A DNA stretch of 64,000 nucleotides from Acidovorax sp. 210-6 (GTDB lineage Bacteria; Pseudomonadota; Gammaproteobacteria; Burkholderiales; Burkholderiaceae_C): contig NZ_JAACJE010000001.1 of the NCBI RefSeq assembly GCF_010020825.1, positions 3,720,001 to 3,784,000 on the forward strand, in the 5' to 3' direction. The notes under the pieces were generated by a model that was given only the letters and a program-made list of their open reading frames with translations, searched no databases and was not told the origin of the DNA. Position numbers and translations under genes: made by a program. Of the stretch, positions 40,247 to 55,163 are shown piece by piece; position 1 is the first letter of the stretch; each line of letters begins with the position of its first letter.

Positions 40247-42532
40247 TCAGGAAGCAACTATTTGCTCAGGGGCGAATGATAGCGACACTTGTGCGCCCTG
40301 TACTACCCCTTCTTCCTGTCGATTGACAAGTTCTATGCGCGCGCCGTGTTCGTCCGCGATCTTCTTGACCACCGCCAGACCCAATCCGGTGCCACGCGCC
40401 TTGGTGGTCACATAGGGCTCGAATGCACGTTGCAGGATGTGCGCGGGGAATCCGCCCCCCTGGTCGCTGATGCGCAGGCGCACACGCTTGGAGGCCTCGT
40501 TCCAGTGCGTGCTGATGCAAACCGGGGGGGGCCGGCTGTCTCCGCGCGCAGCACTCGCCTGCTCTGTGGCGTCCTGTGCGTTCTGCAGCAGGTTGTGCAC
40601 GATCTGGCGCAGTTGCTGCGCGTCACCCATGATGCGTGGGCAGGCAGAATCAAGCTGTGCCTGCACTGCCACGGTGGCGCGCTCGGACTCATAGAGGTGC
40701 AGGATGTCCGCGATGAGCGCATTGAGGTCCACAGGCTTGAGCTCCGCAGCGGGCAGTCGCGCATAGTCGCGAAACTCGTTGACCAGGCGCTTCATCGCAT
40801 CGACCTGGTCCACGATGGTCTTGACCGACTTGGCAAGCACCGCCTGCTCAGGAGCCGGCAACTTGGCATGGAGTTTCATTTCCAGCCGTTCCGCAGACAG
40901 TTGGATGGGTGTAAGCGGGTTCTTGATCTCGTGCGCCAATCGCCGCGCCACCTCACCCCAGGCCTGGGCGCGCTGTGCGGAAACAATTTCGGTAATGTCG
41001 TCAAATACCAACAGACGGGCCGCGTCCGGCAGCTCTGCACCGCGGGCAACGATGCTGGTGGCATGTTGCGCGACCGCGCCTTCGGCGGAACCCGAGCCAT
41101 GCAGATCAAAAGACTGCTGCCAATGGTCGAGTCCGTGCTGGTCGCGGTGGCTCAGGAAGGTTTCGAACTGCTGCTGCACCGATTGTGCAAAGGCCTGCAA
41201 GCCAGGCACATCGGCCAGGGGCTGCCCCTGGAATGCGGCCAAGGGTTCACGCAGGATGCGTGTGGCACCAGGGTTGGACGAACGGATGGTGCCCTGGGCA
41301 TCAAGCACGATGACCCCGGCCGTGAGGTTGTCCAGAATGGTCTGCAGGCGTGCGCGGGCGCTGTCCACGGCCTCCATGCTGCGCTCCACCTGGCTGCGTG
41401 CATCGGCGAGTTGCTGGGTCATGGAAGCAAAGGAACGCGTCAACCCACCCAGCTCGTCCTTGCCTTGCAGCACGGCCTTGGGACTGAGGTTGCCCTGCGC
41501 CACCTCGCGCACCCCTTCGGCCAGGACCAACAATGGCCGTGCCAACTGATTGCCCAACAGCACCGCCAGGAGCACAGCGCCAAACACCGCGAGAAACAGG
41601 CTCAGCGTCAAGGTGCCGATGTACATGCGCCGCAAGCCACCGCGCGCCAGGGCGCGCTCCTGGTATTCGCGGTGGGCTTCCTGCACGGCGACGGCGTTGT
41701 CCACGAGCACCGGCGGCAAGGGCACGACGGCCTGGAGATAGCGCGGCTCTGCCACCAGGCCCATGCCGGGGTTGGGCACCAACACCAAGACGGAAACGCG
41801 CACATTGCGCAAGGCCTCCGGGCGGGTGACATCGGGCAGTTCGTCCAAACCCTCGAGTTGCCCTATCGCACGCTGCTGACGTACGGTGCGCAATTGCTGG
41901 GCGGTGGGGCGCTCCTGGTCAAGCCGATAGCGCGATTGGCCCACACTCGCGACCAATTGACCCGCAGCGTTCCACAACAGCAGATCGCTGGCTCCGAGCT
42001 GGTCCCGAATGCGCTCCAACACCAGGCCCGCAGTGGCATCGGAAGTTTGCGACAGCTGCGCGCTGAGGCTGCGCGCCCGCGTCGCCGTCTCGCTGACCTG
42101 CATCTCCAACGTGGCACTGGCCAAACTGACCCCTGCGGCCAGCGCACCCTCGACCTTGACGTCGAACCAGCTTTCGATGGAGCGCGAGACAAACTGGTAC
42201 GACACGTAATAGATCAGCAGGCCCGGCATCAGCCCCACCAGGGCAAAGATGGCCGCCAGCTTGACCAGCAAGCGGCTACCGAAACGCCCCCGCCGCAAGC
42301 GCAGCAGCAGACGCACAGCCACCCACAGCAACACGGCCAGCAAGAGCAGCGCCACCACCACGTTGACGCCAAACAGCCACCCGTAGTTGCGCTCGTACAG
42401 GACCCGGTTGTTGGTGGTGAGGGTCAGGAGAAAAAAGAGCACCAGGGCGATGGCCGCCATGATGGCCGTCCCCACCCCTACGGCCCAGCGCACCGCCCGC
42501 GAAGGGCGTAGCGCGTTCTGCGTCTCGCTCAT
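40247..42532 (-). CDS. NtrY-like membrane sensor histidine kinase
   Basis: The 761-residue kinase has N-terminal transmembrane segments near residues 15-38, 48-72 and 85-110, a periplasmic region and a fourth membrane helix near residue 300. Then follow HAMP (LARPLLVLAEGVREVAQGNL), PAS (LQTILDNLTAGVIVLDAQGT), the phospho-acceptor His in RRLAHEIKNPLTPIQLSAER, and the ATPase domain (LLQNAQDATEQ, RISDQGGGFP, GTGLGLAVVKKIADEHG). It phosphorylates the NtrX-like regulator; such pairs respond to nitrogen or redox state. The ATG overlaps the DUF4390 stop (ATGA), so the genes are coupled. Confidence 0.93.
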   Translation of the reverse strand: MSETQNALRPSRAVRWAVGVGTAIMAAIALVLFFLLTLTTNNRVLYERNYGWLFGVNVVVALLLLAVLLWVAVRLLLRLRRGRFGSRLLVKLAAIFALVGLMPGLLIYYVSYQFVSRSIESWFDVKVEGALAAGVSLASATLEMQVSETATRARSLSAQLSQTSDATAGLVLERIRDQLGASDLLLWNAAGQLVASVGQSRYRLDQERPTAQQLRTVRQQRAIGQLEGLDELPDVTRPEALRNVRVSVLVLVPNPGMGLVAEPRYLQAVVPLPPVLVDNAVAVQEAHREYQERALARGGLRRMYIGTLTLSLFLAVFGAVLLAVLLGNQLARPLLVLAEGVREVAQGNLSPKAVLQGKDELGGLTRSFASMTQQLADARSQVERSMEAVDSARARLQTILDNLTAGVIVLDAQGTIRSSNPGATRILREPLAAFQGQPLADVPGLQAFAQSVQQQFETFLSHRDQHGLDHWQQSFDLHGSGSAEGAVAQHATSIVARGAELPDAARLLVFDDITEIVSAQRAQAWGEVARRLAHEIKNPLTPIQLSAERLEMKLHAKLPAPEQAVLAKSVKTIVDQVDAMKRLVNEFRDYARLPAAELKPVDLNALIADILHLYESERATVAVQAQLDSACPRIMGDAQQLRQIVHNLLQNAQDATEQASAARGDSRPPPVCISTHWNEASKRVRLRISDQGGGFPAHILQRAFEPYVTTKARGTGLGLAVVKKIADEHGARIELVNRQEEGVVQGAQVSLSFAPEQIVAS

Positions 42533-43203
42533 TGCGTGGGCTCCGGACTCCAGCGCAGGCTGCGCGCCAGAGAGAGGTTCCAGCCCGAGCGTCCCAGCGC
42601 GCCGATCTGCAAGGGGCGCGGGAGCTGCGACAGATCCAGCCTGAAGCGCAGCTGCACCTGGTACTGTTCCTGGGGATCTATGGCGGCCGCAGGCGCAATC
42701 TTCCAGCGCACAATGCGCTGCATGGCAGCCCGCACGTCGGCCAGGTCGTCGAAGTTTTGCCCCAGGGCAACGCCCAGCCCGCTCGAGTCAAAAGGCGCGG
42801 AGGACACATTGAGGCGCCATCGGCGCGTCAATGGCTGGTAGCTCAGGCGCAGGTAGCGCACCTCGGTGGCAATGTGCTGGTCGTACCAGTACCAGCGCCG
42901 CCGGGTCAGTTCCGCCTCCGAGACGAAGTACATCGGGATGCCCTTGCGCAGCGCATCTTCGGCGAGCGTGGGCAGTTCGAACTCCAGCACGGCCGTCAGG
43001 AAGAGGCCTTCATCGGTCTGCTCCAGGCGCATGTCCGGTATGGCTGCCGGGTTCGCCGCCTGCGCTTGGCCGCACAGGGCCAGCAGGGCGAAGAGCACCC
43101 AGCGCAGCCCCCACAGGGCCGAGCGTCGCCACAGCACCTCGGCCGCACGGGAAACCGCATCAGCCGGGCTGTTTCTCGAGCAGCGCGTAGAAGAAGCCGT
43201 CAT
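42529..43203 (-). CDS. DUF4390 domain exported protein
   Basis: The gene gives about 224 residues from ATG 43203, or about 202 residues from GTG 43137. A hydrophobic signal segment (ALWGLRWVLFALLALCGQAQ, then the cleavage-like AQAA) is followed by the DUF4390 domain: MRLEQTDEGLFLTAVLEFEL, MYFVSEAELTRRRWYWYDQH and WRLNVSSAPFDSSGLGVALG. It is probably periplasmic, and its function is unknown. The GTG start would place the signal peptide at the N-terminus, while the ATG overlaps rsmB by 44 bases. Its fixed place between rsmB and ntrY suggests an accessory role to the NtrY sensor. Confidence 0.8.
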   Translation of the reverse strand: MTASSTRCSRNSPADAVSRAAEVLWRRSALWGLRWVLFALLALCGQAQAANPAAIPDMRLEQTDEGLFLTAVLEFELPTLAEDALRKGIPMYFVSEAELTRRRWYWYDQHIATEVRYLRLSYQPLTRRWRLNVSSAPFDSSGLGVALGQNFDDLADVRAAMQRIVRWKIAPAAAIDPQEQYQVQLRFRLDLSQLPRPLQIGALGRSGWNLSLARSLRWSPEPTQ

Positions 43204-44569
43204 GTTCACCCGACAGATTGTCCGGGACACCCTCGGCCTTGTGGGGCACACCTGGCAACAAATGGCCCGGTGACGGCAGCAAGCGTGCGTCAGTGTTGTG
43301 TGCAAGAAACGCCTGGATCTGATCGCTCCCCTCGGCCCGGAACACCGAACAGGTGCAATACAGCAAGCGCCCCCCGGGTCGCACCAGGGGCCACAGTGCG
43401 CGCAGCAATTGCGCCTGGATGGCGGCCAGCTGCGCCACGTCGCACTCGCGGCGCAACCAGGCCACGTCCGGGTGGCGGCGCACGATGCCCGATGCGGTGC
43501 AGGGGGCGTCCAGCAGGATGGCATCAAACAGCTCGCCGCCACAATGCGCCCGCCACCAGTCCTCGGGGCGTCCGGCATCGGCGACCAACACCTGGGCCTT
43601 CAACTGGCAGCGTTCCAACGTAGCGCGGATGCGTTCGCAGCGCTGCGCATCCACATCCAGCGCCGTGAGCCGCAGATCCGCCTGGGGCCCGGCGCATTCG
43701 AGCAAGTGCGCCGTCTTGCCACCGGGCGCAGCACAGGCATCCAGCACGCGCAAAGGCCGGTTCAGATTCAGTCCCTGGAGCAGCAGGGGCGCGGCCAGTT
43801 GCGCCCCCGCATCCTGCACCGACACGTCGCCCTGCGCAAACCCCGGCAAGGACTGCACGGCCACGGCCCGCTGTAACACCAGTCCGTCGGCCCCGATGTC
43901 AATTGCTCCCAAATTGATAGCTGCTAGCGCTTTCTGGTATTGCCCTGGGGTCGTTTTTTGCTTGTTAACTCGCAACACCATGGGTGCCTGGTTGCGGGGG
44001 GCTTGCAGTACGGCCTGCCAATGCTGGGGGTGGTCCTTGCGCAGCCTTTGCACCCACCAGGCCGGGTGGTTCCAGCGCGCCAGATCGTCCCGTGCGGCGG
44101 CATCACACAGCGCCTGGCGCTCGCGCAGAAAACGGCGCAGGCAGGCGTTGACAAACCCCGCCTGGGGCCGCGTACTGCGCTGGGCCTTGGCCGCTTCCAC
44201 CGCCTGGTTGACCAGCGTGTGGGGCTCGTAGGCCGCACTGGCGTCCGGCGCCATCAGTGCCAGCGCAGTGCACAGCAACGCATCGATGGCGGCAGCAGGC
44301 TTGCGCGGTGCCAATTGGCTGCGCAGGGCCTGCGCCATGCCCAGATGGCGCAGCGTCTCGAAAAACAAGGCCTGCACAGCGGGCCGCAGCGCGGCAGGGA
44401 CCGTCTCCAGCGCTGCAGTCCCCGAGCGGCCGGCACGCACGGCCTGCAGGCAGGCGGCCACCGATTGGAGCACCACCGACAGCGCAGGCGCAGCACCCGC
44501 GCCGGGACTGGCCACGGGGGCCTGCGCATCGGCACCAGGCCGCTGAGGGATGCGGGTGTTTCCGGTCAT
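43160..44569 (-). CDS. rsmB: 16S rRNA (cytosine-967-C5)-methyltransferase
   Basis: The 469-residue enzyme has an N-terminal NusB-like RNA-binding domain (residues 30-170) and a C-terminal SAM methyltransferase. Motifs include VLDACAAPGGKTAHLLECAG, LTALDVDAQRCERI, ILLDAPCTASGIVRRHPDV with the first catalytic cysteine, and RPGGRLLYCTCSVFRAEGSD with the second. A dispersed repeat is read in frame at 43900-43943, encoding about QYQKALAAINLGAID between the two domains. It is the first gene of the rsmB-DUF4390-ntrY-ntrX run. Confidence 0.94.
   Translation of the reverse strand: MTGNTRIPQRPGADAQAPVASPGAGAAPALSVVLQSVAACLQAVRAGRSGTAALETVPAALRPAVQALFFETLRHLGMAQALRSQLAPRKPAAAIDALLCTALALMAPDASAAYEPHTLVNQAVEAAKAQRSTRPQAGFVNACLRRFLRERQALCDAAARDDLARWNHPAWWVQRLRKDHPQHWQAVLQAPRNQAPMVLRVNKQKTTPGQYQKALAAINLGAIDIGADGLVLQRAVAVQSLPGFAQGDVSVQDAGAQLAAPLLLQGLNLNRPLRVLDACAAPGGKTAHLLECAGPQADLRLTALDVDAQRCERIRATLERCQLKAQVLVADAGRPEDWWRAHCGGELFDAILLDAPCTASGIVRRHPDVAWLRRECDVAQLAAIQAQLLRALWPLVRPGGRLLYCTCSVFRAEGSDQIQAFLAHNTDARLLPSPGHLLPGVPHKAEGVPDNLSGEHDGFFYALLEKQPG
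43900..43943 (-). repeat. Dispersed repeat, copy inside rsmB
   Basis: On the minus strand it reads CAATACCAGAAAGCGCTAGC, AGCTATCAATTTGGGAGCAA. It lies within the open frame and keeps it intact. The GC content drops sharply there compared with the flanks. Confidence 0.75.
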
Positions 44570-44593
44570 GGATTCAAAGAGGTGAGAGACCCA

Positions 44594-44638
44594 TAAAAAA
44601 ACTCCCGGTCTGCCTGAAACCAGACAGGCCGGGAGCGC
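44594..44638 (-). terminator. Terminator after rpoC
   Basis: On the minus strand CTCCCGG-CCTGTCTGG pairs with a matching strand ending CCGGGAG, followed by seven T residues. It ends the rplKAJL-rpoBC operon just before rsmB. Confidence 0.9.
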
Positions 44639-44660
44639 GCTAGGTCATGCTGCCTGCGGA

Positions 44661-48905
<4,245 letters not shown>

Positions 48906-48926
48906 AAGACTCTTTCCCTTTCCGAA

Positions 48927-51900
48927 TTAGGAGCGCTCAAGCTCGATGTCCAGGCCCAGGGAACGGATTTCCTTGACCAGCACGTTGAACGATTCGGGCA
49001 TGCCTGCCTCGATGGTGTGCTCACCCTTGACGATGTTCTCGTACACCTTGGTACGGCCTTGCACGTCGTCGGATTTGACAGTGAGCATTTCCTGCAGCAC
49101 GTAGGACGCGCCATAGGCCTCCAGCGCCCACACTTCCATCTCACCGAAGCGCTGGCCACCGAACTGTGCCTTGCCGCCCAGCGGCTGCTGCGTGACGAGC
49201 GAGTACGGGCCGGTCGAGCGGGCGTGCATCTTGTCGTCCACCAAGTGGTGCAGCTTGAGGTAGTGCATGTAGCCCACCGTGGTGGTGCGCTCGAAGGCGT
49301 CGCCGGTACGGCCGTCGTACAGCTGTGCCTGGGTGCGCGTTGGCGTCAGACCCTTGGCCTTGGCGACATCGTCCGGGTAGGCCAGCTTGAGCATGTCGCG
49401 GATTTCCTGCTCCGTGGCTCCGTCGAACACGGGGGACGCAAAGGGCACACCCGTGGTCAACTCTTGCGCCATGGCGCGCAGCTCGCCGTCCGACAGCTTG
49501 GCAAGGTCTTCCTTGCGGCCAGCGGTGTTGTAGATCTGCTCCATGAAGGTGCGGATCTCGGCGGCGGCGGCCTCGCGCTGAAGCATGTCGCCAATGCGCT
49601 GGCCCAGGCCCTTGCCGGCCCAGCCCAGGTGGACTTCCAGCACCTGCCCGATGTTCATGCGCGAAGGCACGCCCAGCGGGTTGAGCACGATGTCCACAGG
49701 CGTACCGTCGGCCATGTAGGGCATGTCTTCCACCGGCGTGATCTTGGAGACCACGCCCTTGTTGCCGTGGCGGCCGGCCATCTTGTCGCCAGGCTGCAGG
49801 CGGCGCTTGACGGCCAGGTACACCTTGACCATCTTCAGCACGCCTGCGGGCAGCTCGTCGCCTTGCGTCAGCTTCTTGCGTTTTTCTTCGAAGGCCAGGT
49901 CGAAGCTGTGGCGGGTCTGCTCCAGCGAATTCTTGATCGACTCCAGTTGCGCGGCGACTTCGTCTTCGGCGGGGCGGATGTCGAACCAATGGAACTTGTC
50001 CACGCCGTCGAGGTAGGCCTTGTCGAGCTTGGTGCCCTTGGCCAGCTTCTGCGGACCACCATTGGCCACACGGCCGATCAGCAGCTTCTCGATACGGTCG
50101 AAGGCGTCGGCCTCGACGATGCGCAGCTGGTCGTTCAGGTCGAGGCGGAAGCGCTTGAGTTCATCGTCGATGATCTGCTGGGCGCGCTTGTCGCGCTGGA
50201 TGCCTTCGCGGGTGAAGACTTGCACGTCGATCACCACGCCCTGCGAGCCCTGGTCCACGCGCAGCGAGGTGTCCTTCACGTCGGACGCCTTCTCGCCGAA
50301 GATGGCGCGCAGCAGCTTTTCTTCGGGCGTGAGCGTGGTCTCGCCCTTGGGCGTGACCTTGCCGACCAGCACGTCGCCAGGCTGCACTTCGGCACCCACG
50401 TAGATGATGCCGGACTCGTCCAGACGGTTGAGCTGTTGCTCCGACAGGTTGGGGATATCGCGCGTGATTTCCTCTGGCCCCAGCTTGGTGTCGCGGGCCA
50501 TCACCACCAGCTCTTCGATGTGGATGCTGGTGTAGCGGTCATCGGCCACCACACGTTCGCTGATCAGGATCGAGTCTTCGAAGTTGTAGCCGTTCCAGGG
50601 CATGAAGGCGATCAGCATGTTCTGACCGATGGCGATCTCACCCAGGTCGGTGGAGGCACCGTCGGCAATCACATCACCCTTGGCCAGCTTGTCACCCTTC
50701 TTGACGATGGGACGCTGGTGGATATTGGTGTTCTGGTTGGAGCGCTGGTACTTGATGAGGTTGTAGATGTCCACACCCACTTCACCGGCCACGGCTTCGT
50801 CGTCGTTCACCCGGATCACGATACGGGTGGCATCGACGTAGTCCACCACGCCGCCGCGCGTGGCCGTGACCACGGTGCCGGAGTCGACGGCGGCAACGCG
50901 CTCGATGCCCGTGCCCACCATCGGTTTTTCCGGGCGCAGCACAGGCACGGCCTGGCGCGACATGTTGGCGCCCATCAGTGCGCGGTTGGCGTCGTCGTGC
51001 TCCAGGAAGGGCACCAGCGAAGCAGCCACCGACACGATCTGCGCAGGCGACACGTCCATGTACTGGATCTGGTCGGCGCTGACCAGCACCGATTCGCCTT
51101 TTTCGCGCGCAGACACCAGTTCGTCGACGAGACGCCCTTCAGCGTCGAGACCGGCGTTGGCCTGGGCAATGACGTACTTGCCTTCTTCAATGGCCGAGAG
51201 GTAATCAATCTCGTTGGTCACCTTGCCATTCGCCACTCGGCGGTAGGGCGTTTCGATGAAGCCGTACTCGTTCAGGCGTGCGTACAGCGCCAGCGAGTTG
51301 ATCAGGCCGATGTTCGGGCCTTCCGGCGTTTCGATAGGACAGACGCGGCCGTAGTGGGTCACGTGCACGTCGCGCACCTCGAAGCCAGCGCGCTCGCGGG
51401 TCAGACCGCCCGGGCCCAGGGCCGAGACGCGGCGCTTGTGCGTGATCTCGGCCAGCGGGTTGGTCTGATCCATGAACTGCGACAGCTGCGAGGCACCGAA
51501 GAACTCCTTGAGCGCCGCGGAAATCGGCTTGGAGTTGATGAGGTCGTGAGGCATCAGCGGCTCTTGCTCGGCCTGGCCCAGACGCTCCTTCACAGCCTTT
51601 TCGATACGCGCCAGACCCGTGCGGTACTGGTTTTCCGCCAGTTCACCCACGCAGCGCACGCGGCGATTGCCCAGGTGGTCGATGTCATCGACTTCGCCGC
51701 GGCCATTGCGCAGATCGACCAGGATCTTGACCACAGAGAGGATGTCCTCGTTGGTCAGCACCATGGGGCCTTCGGCGCTATCGCGGCCCACGCGGGCGTT
51801 GAACTTCATGCGCCCGACGCGCGACAGGTCGTAGGTGTCTGCGCTGTAGAAGAGACGCTGGAACAGCGCCTGCACGGCGTCCTCGGTGGGAGGTTCGCCA

Positions 51901-53039
51901 GGGCGCATCATGCGGTAGATGGCAACACGCGCGGCGAATTCGTCCGTGGTTTCGTCGATGCGCAGGGTCTGGGAAATGTAGGGACCCTGATCCAGTTCGT
52001 TGGTGTAGATGCACTGCAGCTCTTGCACCGACGCCGAACGCAGCTTCTTCAGCAGTGCCTCGGTCAGTTCTTCGTTGGCCTTGGCGAGGATTTCGCCGGT
52101 GTCGCCGTCAACGATGTTGCGCGCCACCACGCGGCCAATCAGGAAGTCTTCAGGGACGCTGATGTGCGTGGTGCCGGATTGTTCCAGCTCGCGGGTATGG
52201 CGCGCGGTGATGCGCTTGTCCTTGGCCACCACCACCTTGCCCGACTTGTCGGTGATGTCGAAACGGGCCACCTCGCCACGCAAGCGCTCGGGCACGAATT
52301 CCAACAGGGCGCCGCTGTCCATCAGGCGGAAGTTGTCATTGACGAAGAAGTTCGCCAGGATGGACTCGGGGTTCAGGCCGATGGCCTTGAGCAGGATGGA
52401 GACCGGCATCTTGCGACGGCGGTCCACGCGGAAATACAGAATGTCCTTGGGGTCGAATTCGAAGTCGAGCCAGGAGCCACGGTAGGGGATGATGCGCGCC
52501 GAGAACAACAGCTTGCCAGAGCTGTGCGTCTTGCCCTTGTCATGCTCGAAGAACACGCCTGGCGAACGGTGCAGCTGCGAAACAATGACGCGCTCTGTGC
52601 CGTTGATGATGAAGGAGCCCTTGTCGGTCATCAGGGGCACTTCACCCATGTAGACCTCTTGTTCCTTCACTTCCTTGACCACCTTGGACTGCGCCGTGGA
52701 CGATTCGCGGTCATAGATAATCAGCTGAACCTTGGCACGCACGGCCGACGCGAAGGTGAGTCCGCGGGTCTGGCATTCGCGCACATCGAAGGCGGGCTTG
52801 GCCAGGTTGTACTCCAGGAATTTCATCTCGACAAAACCGTTGTGCGAGACGATGGGGAAAGCCGAATTGAATGCGGCCTGCAAGCCTTCAATGGTTCGTT
52901 TTTTCGGCGGTACGTTGGCCTGCAGAAACGCTGTGTAGGCGTCCTTTTGCATCTGCAGGAGGTAAGGTACCTTCAGCACGCTGTCGCGGCTGCCGAAACT
53001 TTTGCGGATACGCTTGCGTTCGGTATAAGAGTAGGCCAT
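48927..53039 (-). CDS. rpoB: DNA-directed RNA polymerase subunit beta
   Basis: The 1370-residue subunit starts [20 protein letters not shown]. The rifampicin pocket reads [20 protein letters not shown] then [12 protein letters not shown], with the wild-type Asp, His and Ser residues, so no classical resistance change is present. The C-terminal [17 protein letters not shown] and the final EKRxR-like region complete the enzyme. It lies about 275 bases after rplL; that gap carries two inverted repeats, listed separately. Confidence 0.99.
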   Translation of the reverse strand: MAYSYTERKRIRKSFGSRDSVLKVPYLLQMQKDAYTAFLQANVPPKKRTIEGLQAAFNSAFPIVSHNGFVEMKFLEYNLAKPAFDVRECQTRGLTFASAVRAKVQLIIYDRESSTAQSKVVKEVKEQEVYMGEVPLMTDKGSFIINGTERVIVSQLHRSPGVFFEHDKGKTHSSGKLLFSARIIPYRGSWLDFEFDPKDILYFRVDRRRKMPVSILLKAIGLNPESILANFFVNDNFRLMDSGALLEFVPERLRGEVARFDITDKSGKVVVAKDKRITARHTRELEQSGTTHISVPEDFLIGRVVARNIVDGDTGEILAKANEELTEALLKKLRSASVQELQCIYTNELDQGPYISQTLRIDETTDEFAARVAIYRMMRPGEPPTEDAVQALFQRLFYSADTYDLSRVGRMKFNARVGRDSAEGPMVLTNEDILSVVKILVDLRNGRGEVDDIDHLGNRRVRCVGELAENQYRTGLARIEKAVKERLGQAEQEPLMPHDLINSKPISAALKEFFGASQLSQFMDQTNPLAEITHKRRVSALGPGGLTRERAGFEVRDVHVTHYGRVCPIETPEGPNIGLINSLALYARLNEYGFIETPYRRVANGKVTNEIDYLSAIEEGKYVIAQANAGLDAEGRLVDELVSAREKGESVLVSADQIQYMDVSPAQIVSVAASLVPFLEHDDANRALMGANMSRQAVPVLRPEKPMVGTGIERVAAVDSGTVVTATRGGVVDYVDATRIVIRVNDDEAVAGEVGVDIYNLIKYQRSNQNTNIHQRPIVKKGDKLAKGDVIADGASTDLGEIAIGQNMLIAFMPWNGYNFEDSILISERVVADDRYTSIHIEELVVMARDTKLGPEEITRDIPNLSEQQLNRLDESGIIYVGAEVQPGDVLVGKVTPKGETTLTPEEKLLRAIFGEKASDVKDTSLRVDQGSQGVVIDVQVFTREGIQRDKRAQQIIDDELKRFRLDLNDQLRIVEADAFDRIEKLLIGRVANGGPQKLAKGTKLDKAYLDGVDKFHWFDIRPAEDEVAAQLESIKNSLEQTRHSFDLAFEEKRKKLTQGDELPAGVLKMVKVYLAVKRRLQPGDKMAGRHGNKGVVSKITPVEDMPYMADGTPVDIVLNPLGVPSRMNIGQVLEVHLGWAGKGLGQRIGDMLQREAAAAEIRTFMEQIYNTAGRKEDLAKLSDGELRAMAQELTTGVPFASPVFDGATEQEIRDMLKLAYPDDVAKAKGLTPTRTQAQLYDGRTGDAFERTTTVGYMHYLKLHHLVDDKMHARSTGPYSLVTQQPLGGKAQFGGQRFGEMEVWALEAYGASYVLQEMLTVKSDDVQGRTKVYENIVKGEHTIEAGMPESFNVLVKEIRSLGLDIELERS

Positions 53040-53200
53040 GAGATCTCCGGGCTAAGACTGGGGTCCTGGGTCTTCGACGACGGAACTGCGGAAGGAAATG
53101 CCGCAGGCTTGGCGGTTGGCCACTACCAACCATGGCGGACGGCGATGCCTTGCACATCGCCCGGACCAAGGCGCCTTCTGCTGTCGGGTTCGTCAGAAGA

Positions 53201-53302
53201 CACTTGAAAACTGGTGGGAAGCATCCGTCTGCTCCAGCCAGTTTTCAAGTGCGCTCTGGAAGCGCCAAAGGCTGGAGGCCCTGTGAGGACGCTCCAGCCC
53301 TT
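53201..53302 (-). promoter_or_regulatory. Hairpins in the rplL-rpoB gap
   Basis: CACTTGAAAACTGG (53201-53214) and CCAGTTTTCAAGTG (53238-53251) form a perfect 14-bp inverted repeat. GGCTGGAG (53270-53277) pairs with CTCCAGCC (53292-53299), followed by TTTGG on the transcribed side. In Escherichia coli this gap holds an attenuator and an RNase III site, so a similar role is likely here. The remainder of the gap (53040-53200) shows nothing further. Confidence 0.55.
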
Positions 53303-53315
53303 GAAAGAGACCGAA

Positions 53316-53693
<378 letters not shown>

Positions 53694-53737
53694 TTTGATT
53701 TCCTAACAATTAGTTAACAGGTCGGTCAGCACATTGC

Positions 53738-54244
53738 TCAGGCAGCAACGGCTTCGCCTTCGCCTTTTTTGGCCGCCAGGGCACCCAGCACCACGGCGGT
53801 GCGGGACATCGGCGACATCAGCAAGCCACACAGCTGGGCCAGCAGCACTTCCTTCGTAGGAATGTTGGCCAGTTGCTTAACGCCGTTGACGTCCAGGGCC
53901 TTGCCACCGAAAGCACCGCCACGAATCACCAGCTTGTCGTTGGTTTTCGCGAAATCGGCCACCACCTTAGCGGCGGCCACGGCGTCTTCGGAGAAGCCAT
54001 AGATCAGCGGACCGGTCATCTGGTCTGCCACCACGTCAAACTGGCTGCCTGCCACAGCACGGCGTGCCAGGGTGTTCTTCAGAACACTCAGGCTTACACC
54101 CTTGCTGCGTGCATCAACGCGCAGTTTGGTCATGTCGGCGACCGTGATGCCACGGTATTCCGCAATCACAAGCGTTTGAGCTTTAGCGGCGAGGCTGGTC
54201 ACTTCACTGATGACCGCTTCTTTCTCACTGCGATTAAGACTCAA
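53738..54244 (-). CDS. rplJ: 50S ribosomal protein L10
   Basis: The 168-residue protein anchors the L7/L12 stalk to 23S rRNA. It begins [20 protein letters not shown] and contains [20 protein letters not shown] and [12 protein letters not shown]. The C-terminal helix that binds L7/L12 dimers ends GEGEAVAA. L10 with L7/L12 represses its own mRNA through the leader in the 223-base gap upstream. Confidence 0.99.
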   Translation of the reverse strand: MSLNRSEKEAVISEVTSLAAKAQTLVIAEYRGITVADMTKLRVDARSKGVSLSVLKNTLARRAVAGSQFDVVADQMTGPLIYGFSEDAVAAAKVVADFAKTNDKLVIRGGAFGGKALDVNGVKQLANIPTKEVLLAQLCGLLMSPMSRTAVVLGALAAKKGEGEAVAA

Positions 54245-54467
54245 GGTCTACTCCTTTAAATGCACTTCGGGACAAGTCCCTTCATGCGCTCTTATTGCAG
54301 CGACCAACTGTGGAGGAAAAATCATTCCATCTGCAGCGGGATCGCCATCTGCGCTGGCCTTGAAGGATTAAGCGCCTGTCGGCACACCAGCGGTCTTGGA
54401 TGGCCCACCACACGGGTGCGGTAGCCCACCACCGAGGCACCTTTCGGCGCCTCAAGATTTCGCGCAA
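54245..54467 (-). promoter_or_regulatory. L10 leader region of rplJL
   Basis: This 223-base untranslated stretch between rplA and rplJ is where the known L10-(L12)4 autoregulatory leader lies. Several GC-rich hairpins can be drawn, and a purine-rich site (GGAG) precedes the rplJ start. The assignment rests on position and family knowledge; I could not verify the kink-turn by eye. Confidence 0.6.
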
Positions 54468-55163
54468 TTACGCTGCGATGGTTTGCGTGTCGATGCGAAC
54501 ACCCACACCCATGGTCGAGGACAGGGCAACCTTGCGCAGGTACAGACCCTTGCTCGTAGCAGGCTTGGCCTTGTTCAGGGCTTCGATCAGCGCAGACAGG
54601 TTGGCCTGGAGCTTGTCGTTGTCGAACGAGCGGCGACCAATGGTGCTGTGCACGATACCGGCCTTGTCCACACGGAACTGGACCTGGCCAGCCTTGGCGT
54701 TCTTCACGGCAGTGGCCACATCCGGCGTCACCGTGCCGACCTTGGGGTTAGGCATCAGGCCGCGGGGGCCCAGGATCTGACCCAAGGTACCAACCACACG
54801 CATTGCGTCCGGTGCAGCAATCACGACGTCGAAAGGCATGTCACCCGCCTTGACCATGGCGGCAAGATCGTCCATACCCACGATGTCAGCGCCCGCTGCC
54901 TTGGCCTCTTCAGCCTTGGCGCCTTGTGCGAACACTGCGACACGGGTGGTCTTGCCGGTACCGGCAGGCAGCACCACGGCGCCGCGCACGACTTGATCCG
55001 ACTTCTTGGCGTCCACGCCCAGTTGCACGGCCACATCGATCGACTCGTCGAACTTGGCAGTGGCGGCATCCTTGACGATGGCCAATGCCTCGGTCAAAGG
55101 GTACAGACGGGTGGATTCCACCTTGCCCTGCAGGGCTTTTTGCTTCTTGGTCAGCTTGGCCAT
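54468..55163 (-). CDS. rplA: 50S ribosomal protein L1
   Basis: The 231-residue protein forms the mobile L1 stalk that ejects deacylated tRNA from the E site. It starts [20 protein letters not shown] and includes [39 protein letters not shown] and GKAGIV-like [14 protein letters not shown]. It abuts rplK with no gap, so the two are translationally coupled, and L1 probably represses both by binding the rplK leader. Confidence 0.99.
   Translation of the reverse strand: MAKLTKKQKALQGKVESTRLYPLTEALAIVKDAATAKFDESIDVAVQLGVDAKKSDQVVRGAVVLPAGTGKTTRVAVFAQGAKAEEAKAAGADIVGMDDLAAMVKAGDMPFDVVIAAPDAMRVVGTLGQILGPRGLMPNPKVGTVTPDVATAVKNAKAGQVQFRVDKAGIVHSTIGRRSFDNDKLQANLSALIEALNKAKPATSKGLYLRKVALSSTMGVGVRIDTQTIAA

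Noticed and set aside
49017-53207. 1396-codon plus-strand frame opposite rpoB
   Set aside because: A classic antisense shadow in GC-rich DNA: His/Gln/Leu-rich, no family motif, exactly mirrors rpoB. The same applies opposite rpoC (44814-48896).
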